The position numbers and the translations under genes are program-made. From the NCBI RefSeq assembly GCF_028769735.1, contig NC_088172.1, positions 75,230,631 to 75,294,630 of the forward strand: 64,000 nucleotides of DNA. Direction: 5' to 3'. Under the pieces are notes generated by a model. That model was not told where the DNA came from. It saw nothing but the letters and a program-made list of their open reading frames with translations, and did not search any database. The stretch is from Zonotrichia leucophrys gambelii. Taxonomy: Eukaryota > Chordata > Aves > Passeriformes > Passerellidae. This document shows, one piece after another, positions 24,553-36,200 of the stretch. Numbering within the stretch: position 1 is the first letter of the stretch; every line of letters begins with the position of its first letter.

Positions 24553-24569
24553 AAAAAAAAAAAAAAAAA
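24553..24569. repeat. A17 homopolymer
   Basis: Seventeen adenines occur in unique sequence. No retroposed body was recognised immediately 5' of it, so it is not called as a poly(A) tail. Confidence 0.95.
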
Positions 24570-24688
24570 CTGGTGCCATTAAAGTGAAGAAAAGTAATAG
24601 AAACCATTCTTGATATACAATCTGGACTCATCCCAGCATATTTCGAAAAAATAAAAATAAACATGTAGGCAATTCCAGGCTTTAATTA

Positions 24689-24714
24689 ACTTTGACAAAC
24701 TCCACTGTCAAAGT
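24689..24714. repeat. Perfect 9-bp inverted repeat
   Basis: ACTTTGACA (24689-24697) and TGTCAAAGT (24706-24714) are exact reverse complements with an 8-nt loop. The arms contain the TTTGACA / TGTCAAA words, similar to the half-sites of some HMG-box or homeodomain (TGACA) factors. Function is not established. Confidence 0.8.
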
Positions 24715-26884
24715 CCCTCTGATCAACTGCAAATTTTGCACCCTTCTGAGCATGAATGAGAATTAGGAGGAAAACTACAGTAAATGAGGCTGTAGCAACA
24801 ATGGACTTTCCCAGAGGCTGAAAAAAGTCCACAGAGAGGAAAATCTGCCAAGCCAGAAGTGCAAAGGCACCCCTGACCCAACTGCTCTCGTCCCTACATG
24901 TTCCTTCCTCAGTGAGGAAAACTGTAAACTCAGCAGCACCCATGACAATCAGCAGGGTCAAATCCAAACATGAATTTTGTTTTAAAGTCAGAGCTTGGCC
25001 TAAATCCTTCTACAGTCCACCCATGTTCCAGCCATTGTTCTAGTCCAAACGTTTACCAGTACTCTGCTCTAGTCTGCTTATTCTCATGGTCCTTTTCTCT
25101 AACTTTTCTTTCCATTCTAATTTTTCCTTGAGATTTTGCCAACATTCCAACACACTATGTCAGGAGCATCCACTCCATGCTAATTTTACAGTCATGATCT
25201 TTTCATTACTGTCTGGTCTCCTTCACTCTGACATGGAGGCTGGAGCTCTGGCCTTCCTGCAAATCTCAGGCATTTGCCATGCCAGCTGACCTCTCCTAGG
25301 GAGAGCTCCTCCCATAGGATTTTACTGGAATACTATGCCTGGGATACAGAGTTCTAGTAAGCACCTTCTGCTCTCCCTGTAGTCACAGGGACAAATACAC
25401 ACACCTCTACAAAAAGCAAGACAGACTTTAGTTAATCTGAGTATTTCTCTGGATGCTCATCTCTCTTCATTGACTACAAAGTAAAGCCAAGAGCTTATGA
25501 GCCCCTTATTCTGTGAGCTGAAAAAAAGTGAGCTGAATTCAAGATTTTTTGGACATTATTGTTATTTTTCCATAGTAATTTTTGTTTTTCATAACAGATA
25601 GGCCACGATTCTGTGAGAAAAGCCTCCCAAGAAAGAGGATGCTTTTTCTTCCCATCAAATGCTATTGCTTGGCTCCCTGGCCTAGGCAGAGCTCAGATAG
25701 CTACTGCTCTCCCGGGGCAGTGAGCCCAGCAGTGTCCAGCTACAGCACTAATGAATTTTAGGCAGGACATACAGAACATATATTTAATTTTGATGAGCTC
25801 CTCCACTCACCAGCTAGAAATTCCTTAGTGTAATCCATATTGCCCTAGAGTCCTAGGAAACATCTTGCATGTACAGAGGATAAACCTACATCATGCAGTC
25901 TGAGCCTGGATATCACAGGTCTCTTTCTCAGTTAGGATAAACCAGCACAGTTCCAGAGCCTCCAGAGAGGCTGTGCTGATTCACACCAGTCAAGACATGA
26001 GCCCCATCAATGCAATGTCAGTCCTTAACTACATAACACAGATTGTCTGGGCTTCTTGGAACACTCCCTGTCCCCCTTGGGCTGCCTCCCTCACTTCTGA
26101 TTCCTTGTGAGACTGTTATGGCTGGAGGAAAATCGCCACTACGAAAAGGCACATAGTGCCACACAATATTCTTTCTAGCTTTGACAAACTTGTCCCCTCC
26201 TATGTTGCTCAAACAAGCTCCCAGACGTGACAAGACGCTTTGGCCTCCTCTTTCAGCTTTTTCAGAGCTACACTGGAAATCTTCAGAACTGCTGGGTAAA
26301 CAGCAACATAAAATATTCAGTCATCGCTGGGCAAAAAAGGCTGTTGTGCCCTGCAGGAGAGAAACCATTCGGCTTGTTTATGGTAGCACCCCAAAAAAAC
26401 ATGGGCAGGCTGCACATCCAGCACAGGAATACCTGTTCAGAAGAGTAGTGTTTAAAAGACCCTGATTTCTGATCCTTTTCTTTATCACCTCCTCTCATCC
26501 TGTATCACTGACTTCCCTAGAGCTGCCTTTCCTCTCTACCTTGTCTTCCTTTATGCAGAGACCAGGAAAAGGCATTGGACTGTCCAAGAGTTAACTCTGT
26601 AACTCAGTCCTCCAGGATAGATCAGATCATACCTCTTTCCTGAGAATGATTTTTACTGGTTGGTAACATAATCATTTGGCTTGTTCTGATCTCAGTGGCA
26701 GGTGCATTTCTGAGCAGCATGAAAAGATTTCAAGGTTGGATACTCTGATACTGCTTCTTCTGGGCTCCTCTTCACATTGAAAAAGGCCAAAAGTGCCTTT
26801 CTGTTCCCAGGCATTATCTCTTCAAATACCTAATTATGGAGATTGGGTATTATATAATAATAGAGATTTTCCTGAAGGTGTACA

Positions 26885-27180
26885 GCAGAAGAACAAGAAG
26901 CAACAGAACAAGTTGTAGCAAGAGAAAATATAATTAGATATTAGGAAACATTTTTGCACAATGAGGGTGGTCAAACACTGGAACATGCTGTCCAGAGATT
27001 GTGTAATATCCAGCCCTGGAGATCTTCAACTGGACAAAGCCCTGAGCAACTAGATCTAGCTCTGAAGGTGGATCTAACATAAAGATTTGCCATGCTTTGA
27101 GCAAAGGCCTGGACCAGATGACCTCTAGAAGTGCCTTGTAACCTAAATTATTATATGAGTCATGAATTTGTAATTGCGGG
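26885..27180 (+). mobile_element. CR1 LINE 3'-end fragment (plus orientation)
   Basis: The segment follows the avian CR1 3' consensus in order. A degraded stretch ending TTAGATATTAGGAAACATTT is followed by 'GAGGGTGGTCAAACACTGGAACA', then 'GAGATTGTG...CCAGCCCTGGAGATCTTCAACTGGA', 'AAGCCCTGAGCAAC' and 'GACCAGATGACCTCTAGAAG'. It ends in a degenerate octamer tail (ATTATATGAGTCATGAATTTG). About 300 bp remain, without coding capacity. Heavy divergence and small gaps point to an old insertion. The upstream limit is uncertain by some tens of bases. Confidence 0.85.
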
Positions 27181-30100
27181 TGCAAGCTGTGCTTCCCTTT
27201 GTCACAGTACCCTACACAGCACCCTGCAGCAACCTCAGAATCTTCTCTGCCAGTTCATGATGTCTCAGCCTTGAATCACTAGGAGACCCTTATTAAAGAA
27301 GCTCTGGTGGCCCAGTAAAGCAGAAACTTAAGAGACTGCTCTGACAGTTCTCATTGCACACCCTCAAACCATCTGAGCAAGCCAGAGCAGGGAATGATGG
27401 AGTCTGGACTGACAGCACGTCCTGCACAGAAAAGCTGTGTGGGTCATGCTGCCCATTCACACATCTCTTCAAAGGGACCACTGACCTGCATCCTTTCCTG
27501 GTGAACTCCTGTGACCCTTAGTGTTTTAGAGGCTTCTCTTCACAGGAAAGAAATGTTTAACACATGGGACACCAGGTCTCAGAGCTACCTCACTCTCAGG
27601 GTTATTTTGGAGGCACACTCCCTGATAGCAAAAAAAGAGAGGTAAAAGACAAAGGCTAAGAGCTCCATAAGTGGCCATGTGGAAAATCCCTCCCAGGTTG
27701 CTCTTTACTGTTGCCTAAATCTACTCCCCTTTTTTACCCCTCCTGCTCTTCAAAAAGGAGCCAGATCACCCCAGAGAGTTATAATGTACTACATCCCAAT
27801 GTGCCTCGGATTTGGAAACCCTTAGTACGACATTTTGCTTAGGTTGCCATGCTGCAGTAAAAAAAAAATATTGTTACCCTCTCCTCCGTGTCTCCAGAGC
27901 ACTTCTCTCCAGGAGCAGCTGTAGAAGAGCCAGGAAAAGTGGGGAATGCTAGATGCTTGAAAGGTTCTTTGGGTATGGGAAGCATCTACCATTTGTGGTT
28001 TGGACATGGATGCAGATGAACACACGTATGTGCAGTTATGCGTACACCCCATTTCCCAGCCAGCAGCATGTAGTACGTTTCTGCACTGCAACAAACATCC
28101 TCCTGGAAACTGTGGGTGATGCTAAGCAAGCAGTACAGCCCCAGATAGATTATTGATGGCAATTCATAGAGGGATATAAGCACCTAGCAGGCTTTCCCCA
28201 TGGAAATTGCCTTTTAGCCACTGACTTCTCAACCTGATCCTCAAGGAGATTTATAAAATACCTTCAAAGAAGAAGCTGGGGCTAGAATCCACAGTACTTC
28301 TGGATGGCAAAGCTCATCAACTCCACAAATGCACTATTTTATTACACTGTATTTCTTATTTCTCACTGCTTCTCATCCCTCGCCTTTTTACAGGTGCTAA
28401 CCACCTTTTTTTCAAACAGCCCAGCTGATTACCAAACCCAAGCTAAATTCAAAACATTTGTTCTCAGCCAATCATTTCCAGGAGTTTGCTGTTTGTTGTT
28501 CGAAATTGAAATGGATGTTTTTGTGCCTGTAAGTTTTCCCAGTTTTTTTCAAAACATGTCACTGTGTCAAAATAAATTGGTTGTCCCTACAAGCCTATCT
28601 GCTTCATGCCTGGTAGAGCATGGTGGTTGCACCAGAGCTGTTGCTAGTGGCATGGAGAGGCTGTGCTTGCCAGAGGAGACAGCATGACTCAGCTGCCACC
28701 GAAGGCAGATGAGTGAAGGAAACCTTATTTTCCTGATCAGGCCCAAAAGTGTAACTCAGGCAGAGATGCAGACACAGTGAGGAGGGAGCAGGCAACTGGG
28801 GCAAAGGAACTGCCAGCATAATCACACAACTTGGGGAAATGTATGCTGTGATGGGAATTGCTTCAGAAACAGAGGCCCTTAGCCATTTTCATCCAGCCCT
28901 CTGCCAGCTAAACAGATTATGGTGGAAAAAGAAGATGACACAAATGTCCAGAAATAAGTAAATGATCCCTGAGAGGGATAAATGAGCTGACTAAATTGTT
29001 GGTGCTGTGGGATGCAATCTGTTCAGATCTGACAGAGATCAGATCAGGGATGCCATTCAGGGCCTCCTTGCATACTGTAGAATACCAGCAGATACTAATG
29101 GGAAGTTTAATTGGCTAACGTGAGATGAGCATACACACACACACACATATAATACAGCAGGACAAAAATCAGAGCTGGTGTCTGCTGTAAGCATGCACAG
29201 CTCAGAGAAGAAATCAATGCATTCCTGCCTAGTCACACAATGCTAATGGCAAGGTCCCAGTACATGGTAGTTGTGGAGGATTTTCATTACCATTTCTACA
29301 TGTCTGCTGGGAAATGCACAATGCTAAACATCATCCAGCAGGAACTTTCTCAAACAGCTTGAACACCATTCTCTGATTCAAGGTACTAGAAAAACATGCT
29401 AGGCTGATAGATAAGTAGGCCAGCAGTGGGGCATGGAGCCTTTCACCTCGAGGTCACCTTCTAGTGACCCATGGTTATTACCATCTGATTGCTGTTGCCT
29501 GTGTGAAATGAGGTGAGGAGCTTCGACCAGCTCCTCATGGCCAAGTGCCTCTATCACACAAGACCTGACACTGAGGTTGGTGCTAATTGGCCCTGCTGGT
29601 CACCAGCGTCTCTGGAAAGGCTGGGGACCCTGGCTCCCTCCTCCCTGCTGGGGGCATCCCTGTCAAAGACATCAGCCCAGTGCCCCCCAGGGCTGGAGCT
29701 CCGACGTTTGGGTAGGCTGGAGCTCTTTGAGGGCCCTTTCCTGTTGGCTAGGCTCCCTGGGAGGAGGGCAATTCCCTCTTTGTGAAGGGAGGGTTTGGGA
29801 AAGGCTTTCTCCTTTAAGGCAGGGAGAAGCCCGCTTTCAGCAGCTCTCCCAGCTGACACACAATGGCTTGCCACCTCTTCGGCTGCACAGAAATGATAAT
29901 CAGAGGTTCAGCTAACAGGAGAGAAAGGGAGCTGCTCCCTGCCCTCCCAACCCCCGCCATCGGCGCGATTCGTGTCACACGAGATGAGGTGGCAGATGGG
30001 TCGTTAGGGCCGCTTTGGCTTTTTTAACTCCTTCCTCCCCCACACAGCCCACCCCCAGACGGATGTGTAGAGGCACACACGCAAAGCAAGGAAACCCCGG

Positions 30101-33059
30101 TCCAAGGGCTAGTTTTGCCTGGCGAGGAGCACAAGCTGTTGGCACGAAGGGCCACTCTGTATCATATCAATATCACAGTGTTATATCAGCTGCATGTTTA
30201 AAAGATGGTATCTGTGCTCAGTGAGGTATTTGCTTCCATCCCATTTCAGTCAGCAGTATTTCCAGGCTCCCACATCCAGACAGGGGAGATGTATCTGAGA
30301 GGGATGTGGGGCATCGGCACATCACAGAGGAATGGAAAAAAAGGAGTGCCTTCCTGTCCCATGGCTCCATATGCTTTACTTCATGGCCATTATTCACACA
30401 GATTGGCAGGGACAAGCTCTCCCCCACCACCTCAGCATGGACTGCCAGTGTCTGCTTAGCCAAGTAAACTTCACTGACCCAACCTCTATCAGGGAGTGCT
30501 ACTCCTGGTGCAGGGTCATACTGTGAAACTCCTCAGGGTCTTTTGCCGTCGCATTTCTTCCAGGACACTCTGAACTCCAGCAACTCGAGGAATGGCTGCA
30601 GGAGGAAGCACCTACCTGCTATGTGCCTATTTTTGGTGGTTTCTTTTTTTCCAGCAGTGGTATGTGCTGTCAAAAAGAGAGAGCCTGGCAATCTAGGCTG
30701 AGCTCTGCTACTGATTACATTGCTTCAGTCTGATCCCATTATCCCTGACTTACAGGGACCTGGAGTTATGCCACTGTTTATTACCAGACATTATTAACAT
30801 TAGAAACAATAGTTCCTGGCATAGAGGTTAAGGGGGAGTTGGGGCATCTTCAATGAATTCTGCAGCATTTCCAGCATTTTTTGGGAGTGCGGTATTGTTG
30901 CTCTTTTTTATTGTTGTGTCACATTTATTATGTGTGTGCTGCTTGTACTCAATCTGTTTGGCACATTTTAAAAGGCCACACCATGCATAGGGATGCTGCC
31001 CAGGAGAAGGCCATGTGTGCTCTGTTAACACAGCCAGTGCTTTGCTTCTGGAGATGTGTTTGGTATAGCATTGTGAGCCTTGGTTTTGCAATACCAGTAC
31101 CACCACGAACTGCTGCCTTGCAGCCTCCCCACTAGCCTAGTCCTGGCCCTACAGCTCTATCCTACTTGCTCCTACCCCACAGTCCCTGCTATGCCCTTCC
31201 TCCAACTCTGCCAAATCACTTTTCTCTCCATTGCTATAATGTTATTCAATCACAAATTCCTAATTTTTACTAAATTAACGCATCACATTAACCCTTGTCT
31301 CTTACAGCATCATCCACAAGAAATATCTGTCTGATGCTGAACAAAAAATACTCATGTCGAGTGTCTGCTTAGAAACAGAAACCCAGCAGCATAAGGTGGC
31401 AGTTAGCAATCTCTGAAGGGCCACATTCTGCACTGTAGTTCCCATACTAAATTACCATGAGCATGCAGTTTATCGGTGGCATCTTACCCTCTGAGGGAAG
31501 CAGCAGGTACCTTGTTCCTGTTAAATGTTGAAATGAGGTGAGCCCAGGAGCCCTGATGTCTCATGGGTACAAGTTCAGTGTAGCAGGCAAAGTTTGCTGC
31601 TTAATGTGTTTGACTGCCTGGTTGGCAGGTTGCCCCTGCTGCCTCCCATCAGGAAAGGGCTTTCTTGCTCACCCACCTCTCACTCTTTTTCTCCACATCT
31701 GATGCTGACATGAGATATCATGGATTGAAAAGCTGCTCCAGTTTGGGCAGGAGGGCCTCTCAAAATTTTGCTGTGATTTAGGACTCATAGGTAGTGCCTG
31801 CATATACCAGATGTGTAATTTCTTCCTTCAGGCCCAGCTTCCCAGAATTCAAAACACAGAATTCAGGAAAACAGAGGCTGTTCCTCATCCTTAAAAAGTT
31901 CCTTGATCTAAGCCAGTACAATCCTGACACAGTGAGCAATCCTACTGAATTAACAGACATCAGTTTTCCAGAACCTCACACAACCATCCATTTAACATAC
32001 CAGTAGTATTCCTTTCCTCATAAAACCTGACACTGCCAGTGTTTCCAATCCAGAAAAGATGTGTGGGCTCAAGGATCCCACCTGATCTCTGCAGGAATCT
32101 CCATGGACCTCTGCAGCCACTGGACTGTGCTTTGAATGAGCCAGAATCTTGCGCTTAAGGAAAATGTAATGCTCTGTCTGCTCTTTCCCTCTTTCATTTG
32201 GGAGAGAATTCATCTTGGTTGGTGAAATCTTGACACAGTAGTTCCAGCTGCATATAGGATTTTCAATCCATTTTCTGCTTATGCAGTTTCTGTGTGAAAC
32301 TGCAAGTCCCCATCAGACCATGCCATGGCTCAAAGCAGAGCAGGAGTCAGGCTTGGCTGCTTCAAGCTGCCAGCACTGCACTGGGGGGTCAGAAGCGGGC
32401 CCGGGGGATCACCAGAGGAGCCAGATCTGGTGGGCACAGCCCGTGGCAGTGCCAGGTTCACAGGAGAGGGAAAGGTACAGAGGCTTTCCCCTGGGGGGAC
32501 TCTGGCTGCTGGTGATGTTTGAGTAGCCCGAGCCAGGCAGGAGTGCAGGAAAGCCTTCCTATTATCCTCTGGTGACAAAGAGAGCCTGTGAAACAGATGT
32601 GCAAAGCCATTCTCTTCAGGATGCAGATTGCTCCACAGATTTGAGCTGATCAGTGAACCTCCTGCCCTCCTCCCCATCCGGCTGTACATGTGTTTCAAAC
32701 GACAATTACATTTGTATTTTACAAAAGACACTGCTCATAAGAGGAGGAGAAGCCATGGTGCTCCCTGCCTCCACTCCTCTGGGCCCCCATTAAGTCTGTT
32801 TGCCCATGATTTCTTCCAAATGACAGCGCCAGTCTGTTAGCAGTTAAGTTAAACAGAGCTTGTCCTGTAATAACCCCGTCCAGGCTGTTAATTGGTACCA
32901 GTACCTACTCCCTGCCTCCTCCTTGCTACTGGCAGGGCTTGGTCTGCTGCTCTCCTGCCAGGCCAACAAGAGCAGGGGGGTCACCTGCTGGCCTTTGCTC
33001 TGGGGCAGGGCCTCTTGCCAGGGCACAGGTAGCATTGGCATGGGGAGACGAGCAAGGAT
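27181..33059. other. Non-coding unique DNA
   Basis: No gene is recognised. The segment 29500-29900 has opposed frames on both strands (29513-29915 plus, 29554-29874 minus), a sign of GC-rich non-coding DNA rather than an exon. CpGs cluster modestly at 29950-30020. A (CA)n run lies at 29133-29147. Confidence 0.55.
29133..29147. repeat. Short (AC)n microsatellite
   Basis: About seven AC units flanked by AT-rich sequence; short but a common polymorphic class. Confidence 0.9.
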
Positions 33060-33250
33060 GGGAAGGGCTTTTCCAGAGAAAGCAATGACCGCGTACCCAC
33101 AAATGCGCTCTGTTCTCCGCCGCTGAAATTGAAGACAGCAGTTGCTCTGACTGATCTGGCCACAAAGTCATCCTAATCCTCTCCTTATGACTTTGAGTGC
33201 ATTGCTGTTCAAACAATAATGACATCCCAGCATCACCACAGCAACATATG
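33060..33250. promoter_or_regulatory. Enhancer-like block (candidate conserved element)
   Basis: This segment has the composition of vertebrate conserved non-coding elements: balanced base content, isolated retained CpGs (GACCGCGTACCC, AAATGCGCTC, CCGCCGCTG) and closely packed motif-like words. The words include CTAATCC (OTX/PITX-type), AACAATAATG (SOX-type), and TATGAC and TGACTGATC nearby. No frame or repeat family explains it. The call rests on appearance only and needs a species alignment. Confidence 0.3.
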
Positions 33251-36200
33251 GCTTCACAGCAGGGAAGGCAGGCAAGGTACTGCTCCAGCTGGACACAGCT
33301 ATGCAGTGCTGATCCCATGAGGTGCACAGCTTCCCTGGAAATGCAGCTATTGTTACTACCAGAATGCTTAGGATTATCTCAAAAAAGTCAGCCCTCCTAT
33401 AGCACCATGCACTAGGAACAATTCAAGTTCAGCAACAGGTGAAAATAAGGATCCTGGGAAGGAATGTTCTTGCAGCACTGCCCAGTCCCTTAGAGAACAC
33501 AGATGACTGGGCAGAAGTCAAGGTTTGTTGTTTGGTGCTCATAGTACTTGGGTTAAATCCTTTGGATGACTTTTGGGAGTATACTCTTTCACTTCCATGA
33601 GAAACTGTATTTTACTGCTCAAGATATTTCTAGCCATCACATTTCAGTCCCCTGCAAAAAATAGGCAACATAGAATTATTTTTGCAGTAATTTGCCTCTC
33701 AGAGAACATACTTTCCTGACTGCTCAGGGATCAGCAACACCCTCTACATGTGAGCAGCTATCCCCATTAACACACACTGAATTTCAAATATATGCTGACA
33801 AGTCACAGGAAAAGAGATGACCAGATGTTTTCATTGATTAAATCAACAAACAAATGCAAGAATGCAGGAAGAACACAACTTCATAGTGAGTGCTGTTGAG
33901 GAAAAGAATGAGAAGGCTGAATCTGACAGGCTGCTCATTGTGAAATATTTGTGCCACTCCTATTATTATTAGTCACTTGTTGTATGTTTCCAAAGCAGTT
34001 AACTCAGGAATCCTCACAGGGCCCATGGGAGGTAAGACAGTTGTTGCCCATTAAGTAAAAACCCCGGTTGTCAATGGTACCAAATATTTTGGCTACACGA
34101 AGACTATCGGAAAAAAGGATGCTCTGAATTCTTGGAAAGTAGGGCTTTGCTAGGGCAGCACAAGATCTTAGAAGTTCTCGTTTTGTCTGTATCCAGAGTC
34201 AGAATCGTCTGCCTGCTGGCAGAGAGGCCTGTCTGCAGTAGTGCAGTGTTTCCAGGCATTGAAGGAGTAATTTGAGCCTGCATCCTTCTCTGAAGACCTT
34301 TGGTAAGATTGTGCAGAGTGGTCTCAGGCCTCTAACAGAGCATCTGAAAAGCCTGATGCTCTTCCCAGTAACTCCTGGGAATGACAGGAGCAAAGGATCT
34401 TTATCCTGAATATTGCCACATCTTTGTGTTCGCTCCCCACAGAAGCAACTGGAAGATCATCCTCAGGCACTGCAGCCCTGCACAGAGGGGACCCTGCCCA
34501 GCCCTTGGCCCTGCATGGCCTTCCCCACTAGAGTTATTCAGAGATCAGGCTCCAAGATCCCACCCTGAACGCATTCTTGGGAAGAAAAAGAAATTTCTCT
34601 GTTCACTGACCAAGTGCCAAGAAGTGTGTTTGTGCAGCCCCTTCTTTGAGAACAGTGTTTGATGCTGCTCACAAAGCCTCCCTCGTCCCCATTAGGCAGG
34701 GCTCCAAGCTCCGCCAATCTTCCCCAGCTTTCAGCTCCTTGGACCTGGAGCTATCCATGGTTTGTGCAACACACCCAGTTCTAATGCTCTTTCTCATTGC
34801 AAACATCTGACTTCAAGCACAGTTCCTGTTTTGGCACTGTAGTGTCTAAATCATCCCATCACATCTCAAAATTGTTCAGCTCAGAACAAGTGGCCCCAGC
34901 ATTAACCCACCTTAGGATCCACCAACACCACAAACGTGGAGAAGGGAGATTGTTGCAATTTCTGAACTGACATCTTAATTTAAGGAATTTTAGGAATCTC
35001 TTCTGAGGAGATAAAGATCAGAAATGAGAGATGCTCTGGAGAGGTACTCTTGAGCTCCCGGTAGTGGAAGAAAAACCTGATGAATTTAGGAGTTGGCAAA
35101 GACTGCTGGTGTGTGAAACTGTTCCAGAGAGTCCCAGGAGCATCTCCACACAGAAGTGGTCAATACCCTCTGTGGCTGGACCAGAGGGAAAGCAGAAATC
35201 TGCACTGGCTGTGAAGTCCAAAGCTTTTGGATCTCAGAAGCAGAAGCTATACAAAACAGCACTTTCTGTGTCTCTGAGCTAGAGGAGTAGTTTTAAGGAC
35301 CTTGATATCAAAGACAGTGAGAACTCGAAAGTCAAATGGTTCTCGTTAGTGGCTCATTTTCTTGGTGTGAGGGATAAAAGCACAGAAAGAGCTAAAGCAT
35401 CTCCCAGCGTTTTGGTGGAGGAGAAGAGAATAACTACAGAAGATCATCCTTTCCCCAGGCAGTGACTCTAGAGCTTGGCATGACATTGAAGCAGGGCTGT
35501 ATTGCACCGGAGAGACTTGGGCAACAAGGGCAAGAATACACCAGCTGTGCTTTGAAAAGCCACATGAGCATGGTGTTTCTGGAGCTTGTAGGCTTGTAGG
35601 GGTCTCCTGGTTTTCTGGAAATTTCTTGGGGAAGCTGATATGCCATGCTTGAATATAACCAGCTGGGAAGCATTAAAAAAATAAATTTTATATGTATGTA
35701 ACAATGTTTGCACCCATTTTCTTGAATTTTAAGAGCTATCAACCTGCCATCAAGTCAGTGGAGCACTACTGACTGAGGTCTCAGATCAGTCCTGTAAACT
35801 AACAGCCATTAGCAGGCAGTAGTCTGAACTTTTAGCCTTGAAGAACCAGCGTAGCAAATCTTCACTGGTGGTAGAGAAAAAACTCATATGTTTAGAGCAG
35901 CTGCAAAACAACTGGCCACGCTGACCTTCCAAATGATAGTGAGAATTCTCTGAAATATCTAAGAGACTCTTGGTGTCCTTGCATCCAGCTGTTTGCATGC
36001 TTAGGGTAGATCCACAGCTTTGGGACCCATCCACTTGAAATCTTTACTCTGAGGGTTTTTTTGCTCTTCTGAACACTCGCCTTTTTGGAAAGCAAGGTGC
36101 AGCCCACAGAAGCAAGGTCTAATCTTTCCAACCACCCTCTTTGAGCCCAGCTCACAGCTGTGAGCCGTGACAGATTGTAAATCTGCAAGCTGGAATGGGA

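Larger units (their letters stand above)
23871..26884. other. Non-coding unique DNA
   Basis: No exon, RNA gene or transposon is recognised. It contains one A17 run and one hairpin, listed separately. Confidence 0.6.

Noticed and set aside
6881..27180. Active LINE element
   Set aside because: Both CR1 fragments are 200-300 bp 3' ends in opposite orientation, highly diverged, and without reverse transcriptase sequence between them.
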